Shown here: positions 24,186 to 34,014 of the stretch, piece after piece
How the letters are laid out: the number at the start of each line of letters is the position of its first letter
Position numbering within the stretch: position 1 is the stretch's first letter
Source: Archivesica marissinica
Lineage: Eukaryota > Mollusca > Bivalvia > Venerida > Vesicomyidae
Assembly: GCA_014843695.1 (NCBI GenBank)
Contig: CM026404.1
Location: forward strand, 57,213,931 to 57,277,930
Length of the DNA: 64,000 nucleotides
Direction of reading: 5' to 3'
Notes under the pieces: model-generated
Told to the model about the DNA's origin: nothing
Databases searched by the model: none
The model's input: the letters and a program-made list of their open reading frames with translations, nothing else
Position numbers and translations under genes: made by a program

Positions 24186-24413
24186 GCCTGGGAACAGGTG
24201 TTAATATATTTTGCCTGGTCAGTCAAATCAATATAGTTTAACACCGAGACCATTAATTGGGCCGTATTGTGTTTCTGATAATATCAATGATCGGGTATAA
24301 CCGTGCTTGTTCGGTGATTCCCGGAAAAAATTCGTTTGTATATTTAGCGATCGTATCTTGCAGAAGTAAATTTAGTGAACAATCGACAGACTGGAACCCA
24401 GGCTATTGATATC
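24186..24413. mobile_element. MITE (GCCTGGG family), complete
   Basis: Ends tagcctgggaacaggtg and cagactggaacccaggcta. The interior holds atattttgcctggtcagtca, a gaccattaattgggccgtat block and gataatatcaatgatcgg. About 60 bp near 24295-24355 is specific to this copy. No clear 8-9 bp target duplication here. Confidence 0.8.
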
Positions 24414-24538
24414 CTACCCGAATGTATAAATGCATACACATATAGAGCATACATACAAATAGAAATCAACATTGACTACATAGATAAAGATATACTAATG
24501 AGGTGAAATATATTGAAGAAAACATAAATGATGCTAGT

Positions 24539-24655
24539 CTGTTTGATAACGCTGTATCTGTAAAATAGTGCATTTTATTTAGCCTGGGTTCCAGTCTGCT
24601 TGATAACGCTGTATCTGTAAAATAGTGCATTTTATTTAGCCTGGGTTCCAGTCTG
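24539..24655. repeat. 58-bp direct duplication spanning a MITE end
   Basis: The block ttgataacgctgtatctgta through tagcctgggttccagtctg occurs twice in tandem, at about 24540-24597 and 24598-24655. The duplicated unit is host sequence plus the first bases of the MITE that follows. Confidence 0.85.
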
Positions 24656-24750
24656 TCGATTTTTCACTTCTGGCAAAATGTTGAAATTATCAGAAACAAT
24701 TAATAGTTTCGGTGTTTGACTGACCATGCAACATATATCGACGCCTGTTC
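24637..24750. mobile_element. MITE (GCCTGGG family) with 9-bp flank repeat
   Basis: Begins tagcctgggttccagtctg and ends cctgttccaagacta. The flanks are cattttatt on the left and cattttatt on the right, a 9-bp target duplication. Internally shortened. Confidence 0.75.
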
Positions 24751-24903
24751 CAAGACTACATTTTATTAACAAGGTGCCACATGTTCACAACTTATAGCCA
24801 AGTCTGTTCTGGAGATGTATTTCTGAATGTACAGCTTTCTCCAACACTAAAAGGAAAGGTCGTATGAACAATCAATGTATCTAATCTCCCATAATACGAA
24901 CTA

Positions 24904-25124
24904 GAGATTTCGTAGCATTTTCAATTTGTTTTGAAAATTTCTATAGCGGCGCAATTCGCGTTGAAACGAGCGTTCTGATTGGATTATTAGAATGTAACAA
25001 GGTGTTTTTTTATATAGGAAGAATAATCATAATCCAATCAGAACGCTCGTTTCAATGCTCGTTTCAATGCGAATTGCGCCGCTTTAGAAATTTTCAAAAC
25101 AAATTGAAAATTCTACGAAATCTC
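24904..25124. mobile_element. foldback MITE with long inverted arms
   Basis: The left arm starts gagatttcgtag and passes tttcaatttgttttgaaaat to a gcggcgcaattcgcg block and gcgttctgattgga. The right arm is its reverse complement, ending ttctacgaaatctc. Arms are about 85 bp. The right arm has an extra tandem gctcgtttcaat. Confidence 0.88.
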
Positions 25125-25511
25125 TTTTTGACGTACATTTTTGCCGAATAAACCTACACGTTAGTGTAAACAAATTGTATTGATAATGTTATTCACAGTT
25201 AAAACTCTCCCGTCGAAGATTTTTTGTTGTTGCTGACAGAACCCGTGTCCTAGTATGGAAATGTGACCTGCTATGGCCAATGTCTGTGGCAATTGTTTGC
25301 AAAGTATACATGCACGCAGCTTAAAGTTGTGTTTTATTTGAAGAACAATATAAAGACTCGGGATAGGCGTTATATTTGGACAGCTTTGTACAAAATTGTC
25401 TCAGATAGGGCCATTTTACTGATCGATGCGAAATCTGACATCCCACAGAGTAGAATCCCTGTACTTAAATATATATACTAGTACCACCAAACGTGCCGAA
25501 TGCCTGTGCTC
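25125..25511. other. non-coding stretch
   Basis: No gene or element recognised. Short open frames have no motif I can name. Confidence 0.5.
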
Positions 25512-25513
25512 TA

Positions 25514-25562
25514 GCCTGGGAACAGGCGTCGATATATTTTGCCCGGTCCATCAAATAAATAG
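25514..25562. mobile_element. MITE fragment (GCCTGGG family)
   Basis: Only one end remains: tagcctgggaacaggcgtcg followed by atatattttgcccggtcc. Confidence 0.7.
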
Positions 25563-25567
25563 TGGAT

Positions 25568-25655
25568 ATTTGTTTGTTTTGAGTGAATATGGAATATATC
25601 TCACTGAGAAGTGAGAACATTTCAAATGTTTTCACTCAAAACAAACAAATTTTCT
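25568..25655. repeat. inverted repeat with about 21-bp arms
   Basis: The arm atttgtttgttttgagtgaa and its reverse complement ttcactcaaaacaaacaaat enclose about 40 bp that themselves contain the small palindrome tctcactgagaagtgaga. Could form a hairpin. Confidence 0.85.
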
Positions 25656-26011
25656 TTTTATTGTATGCTAATTGGTGAAAAACAAACACAAAATGAAGAA
25701 AATGAAGGAAAAATACATGAAAACATGTATTGGATTTATTGTTACAATTTGCAGTGACAAACTTCGAGACATTGTCAGTTGTATTTCGCTTTTGATTTGT
25801 TTCATAACAAAAACAATAATACAGGTAAATAGTGTTATTGAAGGCAGGTAAACAGTGAAAATTAAATGACACGTGTTACACGGTGAAGAATATTGTATTG
25901 GGAAGGGAGGTAATAAAAAAAGTAGTCCGGCAAAATACAGTGAGTGATATGCAGTGAGTGATATGGATTATATCTCACTGATAGAACACTGCATTTCATC
26001 AATTAGCATAA
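25656..26011. other. non-coding stretch
   Basis: AT-rich; nothing recognised. Confidence 0.5.
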
Positions 26012-26100
26012 AATAAATATATTTTAGCACCGAGACCATTAATTGGGCCGTATTGAGTTTCGGATAATATCAACATTTTGCCAGAAGTTAAAAAGTGGCA
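26012..26100. mobile_element. MITE fragment (GCCTGGG family)
   Basis: Central and right part of the family: tttagcaccgagaccattaa, ttgggccgtattgagtttc, cattttgccagaagtt. The ends are missing. Confidence 0.7.
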
Positions 26101-26116
26101 ACTGAAAATGTTGATG

Positions 26117-26310
26117 CAATTGCAGTGGAAGTCGTGATAGGGCAATGGTCGCCAGATCGGACAGGTGGGTTTTCTCCGGGTACTCTGGTTTCCTTCCACA
26201 CGAATGACCACATATACGCTTTCATCTGCGCCAACAAGAGTGATTAATTAATATAAGTTACTAAGACTTGCTTCGCAATCGTTGTAAAATAAATAAAGTC
26301 TAAAAAAGAA
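26117..26310 (+). mobile_element. chimeric SINE: family C head, family E body
   Basis: Starts with gtggaagtcgtgatag, the 5' end of family C, and switches after 17 bp to atggtcgccagatcggacag and the rest of family E. It ends with aacttgcttcgcaatcgttg and aaaataaataaagtc. It suggests template switching between two SINE RNAs or a later recombination. Confidence 0.75.
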
Positions 26311-26570
26311 ATCTGTTTTGTGTGTGTAAACTTCAACATGTTTAGGTAGGGAAGGTTTGAATCATTTTTAGGAGACAGCTAGTTGGCACTTGGTACAGCA
26401 GATAGACCCTGTACGATCGTGTTTCCAGTGCTCATTAAGTTGTAAAATAAATAAAGTTTAAGCACGATGTTGTTGGAACTCGCCTTTCCAGTGTTCATTT
26501 ATGTTGTGAGAGATACCAAATCCTCGCTGCTGTTTAAGAAATAATATTTGTCTTTCAGTTATTTATTGGC

Positions 26571-26679
26571 GAATAAAACATGGTTTGGAGTTGTGACGAG
26601 TAGGAATTAACCATGCAAGCCGTATGTCCAAAGTGGTTCATTCCTGCCGCTCAGAACAACAAACCATGTTTTATTCCAC
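26571..26679. repeat. imperfect palindrome
   Basis: The left arm gaataaaacatggtttg and right arm caaaccatgttttattc are perfect over 17 bp. A weaker extension reaches toward taggaat/attcctg. The core aaaccatgttttatt is also the core of the 45-bp array 130 bp downstream. Confidence 0.85.
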
Positions 26680-26809
26680 TCTAACTAACGCGATTACATC
26701 ATTATGATTCTAATATGATCAAAATATCTAAAAAGTGTAAAAGTAGTTTTTTTAGAAAGCGTAAATGATGTCACAAAACTACAACAATGCTAGTAGAATG
26801 ACGTCATGT

Positions 26810-27487
26810 TTGACATCACACGCTAAACCATGTTTTATTACAGATTTAAACATGGTAACATCACACGCTAAACCATGTTTTATTGCAGATTTAAACATGG
26901 TAACATCACATGCTAAACCATGTTTTATTGCAGATTTAAACACGGTAACATCAAGCGCTAAACCTTGTTTTATTGCAGATTTAAACATGGTAACATCACA
27001 CGCTAAACCATGTTTTAGTGCAGATTTAAACATGGTAACATCACGTGCTAAACCATGTTTTATTGCAGATTTAAACACGGTAACATCACACGCTAAACCA
27101 TGTTTTATTGCAGATTTAAACATGGTAACATCACACGCTAAACCATGTTTTATTGCAGATGTAAACATGGTAACATCACGCGCTAAACCATGTTTTATTG
27201 CAGATTTAAACATGGTAACATCACACGCTAAACCATGTTTTATTGCAGATGTAAACATGGTAACATCACACACTAAACCATGTTTTATTGCAGATTTAAA
27301 CATGGTAACATCACGCGCTAAACCATGTTTTATTGCAGATTTAAACACGGTAACATCACACGCTAAACCATGTTTTATTGCAGATGTAAACATGGTAACA
27401 TCACACACTAAACCATGTTTTATTGCAGATTTAAACATGGTAACATCACGTGCTAAACCATGTTTTATTGCAGATTTAAACACGGTA
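26810..27487. repeat. 45-bp minisatellite with palindromic units, about 15 copies
   Basis: Each unit has cacgctaaaccatgttttat, then tgcagatttaaacatggtaa and catca. The unit contains the inverted pair aaccatgttt/aaacatggtt, so each can form a hairpin. It also contains a tgcag acceptor-like site and an atg-gtaac donor-like site 11 bp apart. Units vary at few positions. Multiple-of-three length keeps frames open on both strands. Confidence 0.96.
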
Positions 27488-27589
27488 AATTCCTTCTTTG
27501 CATATACAGACAAAATGCCGAGTTAAAATATGATATTAGTCTGATCCTTTTGGGATTTTGTACTGTACTGTAGATCTGGTTAAATAAAT

Positions 27590-27698
27590 CAGTTTATACA
27601 AATTTATTTTAGATCGATTGCGAAACAAGTTCTTTAAACTTATATTAATCACTCTCGAGACCTCATTCCTGATGGAATCCATCGCCACGAGGGAGAGA
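27590..27698 (-). mobile_element. 5'-truncated SINE (family C)
   Basis: Only the 3' part: tacaaatttattttagatcg and the gacctcattcctgatggaat block. Flanked by the 12-bp duplication ggttaaataaat at 27578-27589 and 27699-27710. Confidence 0.92.
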
Positions 27699-27915
27699 GG
27701 TTAAATAAATTGTTCATGTCATATGTTCACAAACCTTAGATTGTGCAAATTCATCTACATTTACTAGCGGTACTGGTGGTAAGAAGAAATTCATTGAAAA
27801 CAAACAAACTTATTAGTTTTATTATCGAATTTCATAATATTTACTAACAAATAATAAAATAAATATTCTAACACGACCCAGCTAATAACATACATACTTG
27901 TAGAGTAAAATCTAC

Positions 27916-28330
27916 CTCGGGTTATTCTGCGATATACCTACCTTGAACTATGCTGAGCGCGCACCGTGTTTTGGCTATTCCATTTATACAATGCGTGTAA
28001 AGTTTTATGAATGAAAGTCACGTGATGTTTGTAAATACTACCGTGGGAATTCGCGGAAGTGAGCTATTTTTAGAATCAGATAATCTCTTGTCTGTCTTGT
28101 TTTTCTGTTAAGTAACGTTTCAGTTACTATTCTGTACAGTTTTATTTGACAAAAGTTTGAAGAAAATACCCCTTTGATTCTCGTCTAAAATTATTAGAAG
28201 TAAGTCGTGTTAGAATCGAAATAATAAGTATCAACCGTGGTATATCGCAGAATAACCCGAGTTTGAAGTTCTTATGCGTAAAAATATATCACGAAGGCCG
28301 AATATACCACGGTTGATACTTATTATTTCG
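27916..28330. mobile_element. compound foldback element
   Basis: The ends ctcgggttattctgcgatat (27916) and its reverse complement (28239-28261) frame about 345 bp. A second perfect inverted repeat of 28 bp overlaps it at 28217-28244 and 28303-28330. It looks like a MITE whose right end was duplicated in inverted orientation. Confidence 0.8.
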
Positions 28331-28477
28331 TAAAAATTCAGTATAATTATGGCATAGTTCTAGTAAGTAATGTATAAATTAATGCACAACCTTCTAACTA
28401 TAATACAATGGTAAAATAAATAACCTCCAGTATGTACCAACATACTGATTGCAGCTTCAACAATAATAATTGTCTGG

Positions 28478-28819
28478 AACGATCAATAGATAAACATGAT
28501 CGATCAATAGATAAACATGATCGATCAATAGATAAACATGATCGATCAATAGATAAATATGATCGATCAATAGATAAACATGATCGATCAATAGATAAAC
28601 ATGATCGATCAATAGATAAATATGATCGATCAATAGATAAACATGATCGATCAATATATAAACATGATCGATCAATATATAAACATGATCGATCAATAGA
28701 TAAACATGATCGATCAATAGATAAACATGATCGATCAATAGATAAACATGATCGATCAATAGATAAACATGATCGATTAATAGATAAACATGATCGATCA
28801 ATAGATAAACATGATCGTT
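28478..28819. repeat. 21-bp minisatellite, about 16 copies
   Basis: The unit cgatcaatagataaacatgat is repeated with few changes. The unit junction tgatcgatca is a perfect palindrome. Confidence 0.97.
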
Positions 28820-29142
28820 TTCATAGATACATACATGTATGGTGCCCTGATTAATAATAATAATAAAGAATTTATTTTACGAGAGAACTCATTTAACAAA
28901 AGTTAATCTACCGTACCACGAGCTCCCCCCCCCCCACCCTAAAAGCACAACCACATAACGAGAATGAACAGCATGATTTATGACAATGAGTTAATGACTT
29001 TGTCAACACCACTTGATTAAACATAACTTAATGCCTACACTAATCTTAACTGCCATACTTACAGATTACGGTAGAGATAATTAAAATTGATGAAAACTAG
29101 GTAACTATCCAGTGATGCAAATGGATACTGCTCGATAAATTT
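28820..29142. other. non-coding stretch
   Basis: Contains an aataataataataaag short repeat and a poly-C run at about 28926-28937. No gene seen. Confidence 0.5.
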
Positions 29143-29146
29143 CTGT

Positions 29147-29377
29147 GTGTGTTTTACGTTTATTTATCGTCGTTACTGGTTGCCCATATGAGCAACGCCT
29201 CCTGAAGAGATTAGTCATTTTAGATTTTTGGAGGATAGTGCAATGATACAGACAGAGACCCATTCCAGAGTCTCCTCTGGTTCTTTTATGTGCACGGTGT
29301 GCAGCACCGACACGAGACCTCGGTTTAACGTCCCATCTGAAAGACTGTTAATTGTATTAGGGTCAGACGGGGGATAC
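29147..29377 (-). mobile_element. SINE (family A), 5'-truncated
   Basis: Tail and central domain present; stops just before the tRNA-like head (gtcagacgggggat). The repeat atttctgt lies on both sides, near 29139-29146 and 29378-29385. Confidence 0.88.
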
Positions 29378-29385
29378 ATTTCTGT

Positions 29386-29782
29386 TATAGACAATAAGAT
29401 TAAATATTGCTACGGTACATACCAGAAAATTATGAAAGAAAAACAATATGAAAGAACTATTTGCTAATTTAACTTTTCGCAATTCAATGTATGATTATAG
29501 ACACAAGTTAAAAACAAATCGTGCACCAGTTCTGGAGTAGTTAAAACTTATTTTCAAAATGAGCGATATTGCTGGTTTTTCTATTACCTCCCTTGGCAGA
29601 TAAAGCCTGATTTATCCTGAAATGTAAATAGGTCCTTTCCATTGTAATCCTTTGTTTTTACTGTTGTTCCATAACCAGATGTTGCGGATTGATATATGTG
29701 ATTGTATCAAGATCCTGGTAATGAATTGATCATTTATATTTTTAAACATATGTACCCATTGCATATACTGCAGGATAAGGTC
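29386..29782. other. non-coding stretch
   Basis: AT-rich; nothing recognised. Confidence 0.5.
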
Positions 29783-29792
29783 ATTTAATAAT

Positions 29793-30181
29793 ATTATATT
29801 TCGGGTTTTACGCCTGCATCAGCACAATTGTGGGCTATATCGCCGACGGGCAGTTTACCTAACAACACCTTTTCTGGGCAGGCTCCAGCAGTTAACCAGT
29901 ACTTGGGTGCACCAACCTCCATAAGATGAGGAGAAGAATTATATTTGGGGAGAAGAATTATATAAGACTCTGTCTTCCATCCCGTTTCTGTATTCTGATT
30001 ATGCGTGGTGTTCAATATGTATTATATTGGGAAATAAAATATGTTTAAACTAAGAAACTGCCAACTTTTTCATATAAATGAGACATGGCCTGAGCGGGGC
30101 TCGAACCCGTTACCATCAGTGATGATAGGTTACAGTGGTATACAAATCAGCGACCTTAACCTCGACCACGGAGGCGGACTA
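29793..30181 (-). mobile_element. SINE (family B) with a 125-bp insertion
   Basis: Family B in reverse, full length, flanked by atttaataat at 29783-29792 and 30182-30191. Between about 29926 and 30050 there is an unrelated 125-bp AT-rich segment, bounded by a shared taag. It interrupts the conserved cataagaaactgcc stretch. Confidence 0.92.
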
Positions 30182-30204
30182 ATTTAATAATTATAAGATG
30201 AGAA

Positions 30205-30709
30205 AATGGTCAATAAATACATTTTTACGTATAAATAGTATGCTACTACAAATTCTTCGATATATATGATGCTATGATTTGACCACTAACTTGTAATCAA
30301 TAAACAATGATGTTGAGGTCTACAAATTCTAAAAAGTGAAAACATGATTTCATATAGCAGCTTTTACGTTTGTTTATTATTGGAGTCTATAATAAACGTG
30401 CAATACTGTTGTTTTAGAGATAATTTAACCAGATTAGAAGAAAAATAATTATGCATATATGTGAGATATAGTAGTAAATCTGTACCATAAATATTGTTAT
30501 CTGGGATACACGCGTTGTATTACTCATGGATGTTGACCTTATTTACATTATGTTGTTATGTCAACAAATGTCGTATACGACGCTTGTTTATTAATTGAAA
30601 TATACAAAGATTCTGTGGCAAATATTTGGAACAAAATTAAACCATATGATAGGAAATTACGTTATGTAGAATTTTGCATTTTCATCGATGTAATGTCCCT
30701 TTAATGCAT
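30205..30709. mobile_element. MITE (TTAAAGCGACA family), left end missing
   Basis: Aligns with 23430-23884 in the same orientation and ends cgatgtaatgtccctttaa. The first 40-50 bp is absent. Confidence 0.8.
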
Positions 30710-30714
30710 TAAAT

Positions 30715-30880
30715 CTAATCCCACTGATCACGATTTGTTCACAGGCAACTCCGTATTTACGCAAAATAAAGATTTGTTGATTTTATTTTTTTTAACGGAG
30801 TACTCGATTATCTGAAAAGTATTCGATACTCGGACGTTCGATCGAGTACTCGAGTACTCGAATACTCGTTGACATCCCTA
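30715..30880. mobile_element. hAT MITE, right part only
   Basis: Matches the right portion of the hAT element at 53858-54610: ctaatcccactgatcacgat through the repeated cgagtactcgagtactcg block to the terminus gttgacatcccta. The left terminus is missing. Confidence 0.9.
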
Positions 30881-30983
30881 ATACAAAGATTCTGTGGCAA
30901 ATATTTGGAACAAAATTAAACCATATGATAGGAAATTACGTTATGTAGAATTTTGCATTTTCATCGATGTAATGTCCCTTTAA
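30881..30983. repeat. 103-bp duplicate of MITE sequence flanking the hAT fragment
   Basis: Identical over its length to 30602-30704, with an offset of 279 bp. The two copies bracket the hAT fragment. After its TTAA this copy is interrupted by the MITE at 30984. Confidence 0.95.
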
Positions 30984-31209
30984 CCCATTCAACCCCAAGT
31001 AACTGACATGGACTGGTGCATGCTATTTTTAGACCAATAAATTAATAAGAAAATTACATTTGGACCAGTTCATTTATCAAAATGGGTAATTTTATCTAAT
31101 TATTACTGGCAAAAAAGTGCAGATCCTGATGAGACGGCTCGTTACGAGCCGGCTCATCTGGATCTACACTTTTCATAAGCCTATTTAGAGGCCTGTGGGG
31201 TTGAAAGGG
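30984..31209. mobile_element. TTAA-flanked MITE (CCCATTCAACCCC termini)
   Basis: Ends cccattcaaccccaag and ggggttgaaaggg are inverted and flanked by TTAA at 30980-30983 and 31210-31213, the piggyBac-like signature. The interior has atgagacggctcgt and gagccggctcatc, a strong hairpin. The paralogous sequence at 30701-30709 (ttaatgcat) is the empty site. Confidence 0.93.
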
Positions 31210-31213
31210 TTAA

Positions 31214-31684
31214 TGCATATGCTTAGACAAACTAATTATGTTCACTCTTCATGGAGCAGAAAAATATCATGATGACATGACAAGTATTGAATTCAAGACA
31301 CCTGAATTGTGAAATCAATGTTAATTGTTCTAACCCCTACCAACATTCCTCTCTATACTAATGGTTTAAACATATTTATTTATCAGGATACATGTAATAT
31401 ACATTGAGATATACAGAAACATGCATTTATTTATATCGTGATATGTGGATTAAACTGAAAGCTAAAAGCTTACGGTAATTCTTTCCACTGCGTACTAGAT
31501 GTTAGTACCAGGTATATATGGCAATTTTAATAACTTGGCCTAATATCGAAAATGACTAGAACTTAAATTTGTTTAATTCAAATTGGAAACGCTTATATAT
31601 ATCTGAAAATTGGTAGCTAAGGGCTTAGAAATAGAAAAAAGAAATTAGAATGAAAATGGATAGAATAAATTATGCAGAAATGAG
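31214..31684. other. non-coding 3' flank of the transporter gene
   Basis: No gene recognised. On the minus strand aataaat motifs near 31372-31435 could serve as polyadenylation signals for the transporter transcript, about 0.6 kb after the stop. This is only a guess. Confidence 0.4.
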
Positions 31685-31697
31685 ATCTAGACGTATT

Positions 31698-31930
31698 AGT
31701 CTATACAAATTTATTTTAGCTCGATTGCGAAACAAGTTCTTTCAACTTATATAAATCGCTCTCGAGACCTCATTCCTGATGGAATCCATCGCCATGAGGG
31801 AGAGAAGAGGCAATGTGGAATTTAAATGCCTTGCCTAAGGACACAATCGTAACGGCTCCAGCGGGGCTCGAACTCCGGACCTTTCGCACCTGAAGGGAAC
31901 GCGCATCCACAGCGCTATCACGACTTCCAC
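31698..31930 (-). mobile_element. SINE (family C), full length, in probable 3' UTR
   Basis: tRNA-like head gtggaagtcgtgatagcg with a ttcaggtgcgaa anticodon arm and Box B ggagttcgagcc (reading minus), body cctcttctctccctcatggc, tail aacttgtttcgcaatcgagc. The 13-bp duplication atctagacgtatt lies at 31685-31697 and 31931-31943. It is in the same orientation as the transporter and starts about 90 nt after its stop. Confidence 0.94.
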
Positions 31931-32021
31931 ATCTAGACGTATTGACGTGTAGTATCGAATGAATAGTAAGAAATAGGGGTGGAGCAGATTGTGAAGTTGA
32001 TTTCATAGTGGACTATTCATA

Positions 32022-32264
32022 CTATTGACCATGCACTAATTTATAAAAGAGAGAATCCTGGCTCTGTAATAATCTCGAAGGAGGGGCAAACTCGGCCACA
32101 TTTCCGTGGTGCATGACTAGAACACGATCGCTGTCCATTATAGTGTTTATTCTGTGAGCTATGGTGAGAACTGTGCTGTCGGCAAACTCACAGTGAATGG
32201 TTTGTTGTATGAAAACATCGGTTTCAATGTCTACGCATGCTGTTGCTTCGTCAATACACAATAT
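32022..32264 (-). CDS. ABCC10: ABCC10-like transporter, last coding exon (NBD2 Walker B to C-terminus)
   Basis: Acceptor tctccgcag, then 80 codons and a TAG stop at 32022. The first residues ILCIDEATACVD are the Walker B and D-loop; TVLTIAHRINT contains the switch histidine; RVLVMHHGNVAEF is the final beta hairpin. This matches the end of ABCC10/MRP7 proteins closely in order and spacing. The exon starts in phase 0, as required by the exon at 34401-34644. The product is the ATP-hydrolysing half-site of an organic-anion efflux pump in the plasma membrane (family knowledge). Confidence 0.95.
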   Translation of the reverse strand: MLCIDEATACVDIETDVFIQQTIHCEFADSTVLTIAHRINTIMDSDRVLVMHHGNVAEFAPPSRLLQSQDSLFYKLVHGQ

Positions 32265-32293
32265 CTGCGGAGACAGGAAGTGTATAAAAAATA

Positions 32294-32494
32294 TACAATC
32301 TACATCCGTTATGTCAAAGTCGGTTATGTCGAATTCTCCGGGTATCTCGAAGTCGGATCAAAGTCTCGTTTCAGACACTATCATTTTACATATAACTGGA
32401 TCTGTTTATATCGAATTTCGTTAAGTCAAACTTCGGTTATGTCGAAGTATTTTGTTCCGTCCGATGGAATTCGACATAACAGATGCAGACTGTA
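32294..32494. mobile_element. MITE (TCTACATCCGTTATGTC termini) next to a splice site
   Basis: Starts tacaatctacatccgttatg and ends ataacagatgcagactgta, inverted ends of about 20 bp with changes. The interior has repeated ttatgtcgaa blocks. It begins about 30 bp from the acceptor of the last exon. A relative lies at 59316-59505. Confidence 0.85.
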
Positions 32495-32811
32495 TATCAA
32501 AATCATTTCAAAGTGGTAGTCGTGCATTTCTATTAACAAAATAGCAAGTTAATGGAAACCTGTAAATAAGTACTTTAGAACATCTGGGCCTTTACAAGAA
32601 CAATAAATAAAATAAGATGGAAAATTCTTGCATCATTGCAAATTGACACCATGGCATTATCTCATGACAATCTGAAGTTGAAATTATTATAATAGCCTGT
32701 GAGATATGGGGATCTGGCTGCACACATTCTAGTAATACAATTTAATTAAATATGGTCTTAATGGACTCGGGAGCTATTCAGTTCACTTGAAAGAATTTGA
32801 ACCCTTTCCCC

Positions 32812-32887
32812 CAGTGGTAATCTGCAGAGGTGAGGGGCTAATGGTTTTAAGTTGACGATCGTAACCACTCTACCACAGAGGCCCCTA
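32812..32887 (-). mobile_element. tRNA-like fragment
   Basis: On the minus strand ggggcctctgtggtagagtg and gttacgatcgtcaacttaaa resemble a tRNA D arm and anticodon arm. There is no convincing T arm. Probably a decayed SINE head of another family. Confidence 0.45.
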
Positions 32888-33199
32888 GCTGTAATGAAGT
32901 TGGTACAAACTAACATTCCGAATTGGTTGCAATGCATTACCGGTAAACATTTGAATTATGGGTCGGTTATATTTCATAATCTTCTAAATCTGCAACTCCA
33001 TATCTAGTTTTTTTTAAGTTTTTTTAAAAAAAAAAATGTTTTAATTTGTTTTTATTCCTCACAATTTCATAGTATTATTAACATAATATATATACAGATA
33101 AGTAATTACCATGACAGTATCAACATTACGCATTACATATATTATGTGCATAATCATTATTTCTAGCTTTATCTAAATTGAACAAGCAGTCCAAGAGGA

Positions 33200-34014
33200 T
33201 CTGTAGTCCAGTGGTAACACGCTGGACTGGTAATCCAGGGATCGCAGGTTCGATCCCCCGTCTGACCCTAATAAAATTAACAGCCTTTCAGATGGGACTT
33301 TAAACTGAGGTCTCGTGTCGGTGCTGCACACCGTGCACATAAAAGAACCAGAGGAGACTCTGGAATGGGTCTCTGTCTGTATCATTGCACTATCCTCCAA
33401 AAATCTAAAATGACTAATCTCTTCAGGAGGGTCGCTCATATGGGCAACAGGTAGCGACGATATATAAACGTAAAACACACTCAAACAGGTAGCGACGATA
33501 TATAAACGTAAAACACACTCAAACAGGTAGCGACGATATATAAACGTAAAACACACTCAAACAGGTAGCGACGATATATAAACGTAAAACACACTCAAAC
33601 AGGTAGCGACGATATATAAACGTAAAACACACTCAAACAGGTAGCGACGATATATAAACGTAAAACACACTCAAACAGGTAGCGACGATATATAAACGTA
33701 AAACACACTCAAACAGGTAGCGACGATATATAAACGTAAAACACACTCAAACAGGTAGCGACGATATATAAACGTAAAACACACTCAAACAGGTAGCGAC
33801 GATATATAAACGTAAAACACACTCAAACAGGTAGCGACGATATATAAACGTAAAACACACTCAAACAGGTAGCGACGATATATAAACGTAAAACACACTC
33901 AAACAGGTAGCGACGATATATAAACGTAAAACACACTCAAACAGGTAGCGACGATATATAAACGTAAAACACACTCAAACAGGTAGCGACGATATATAAA
34001 CGTAAAACACACAC
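33200..34014 (+). mobile_element. SINE (family A) with 38-bp tail amplified about 15 times
   Basis: A full-length family A element: head ggatctgtagtccagtggta at about 33199, Box B-like ggttcgatcccc, central domain, then the 3' tail aggtagcgacgatatataaa-cgtaaaacacactcaaac. This 38-bp tail is repeated head to tail from about 33447 to 34012. The target duplication tccaagagga lies at 33190-33199 and 34015-34024, outside the amplified tail. So the array belongs to the inserted element. It lies in the last intron, antisense to the gene. Confidence 0.96.

Noticed and set aside
26765..27526. A 253-residue repeat protein
   Set aside because: Again the 45-bp unit keeps both strands open; the unit is a palindrome rather than a protein motif.
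33199..33272. Functional tRNA-Thr gene
   Set aside because: The acceptor and T stems do not pair well, the sequence runs into a SINE body, and the whole unit has a target-site duplication.
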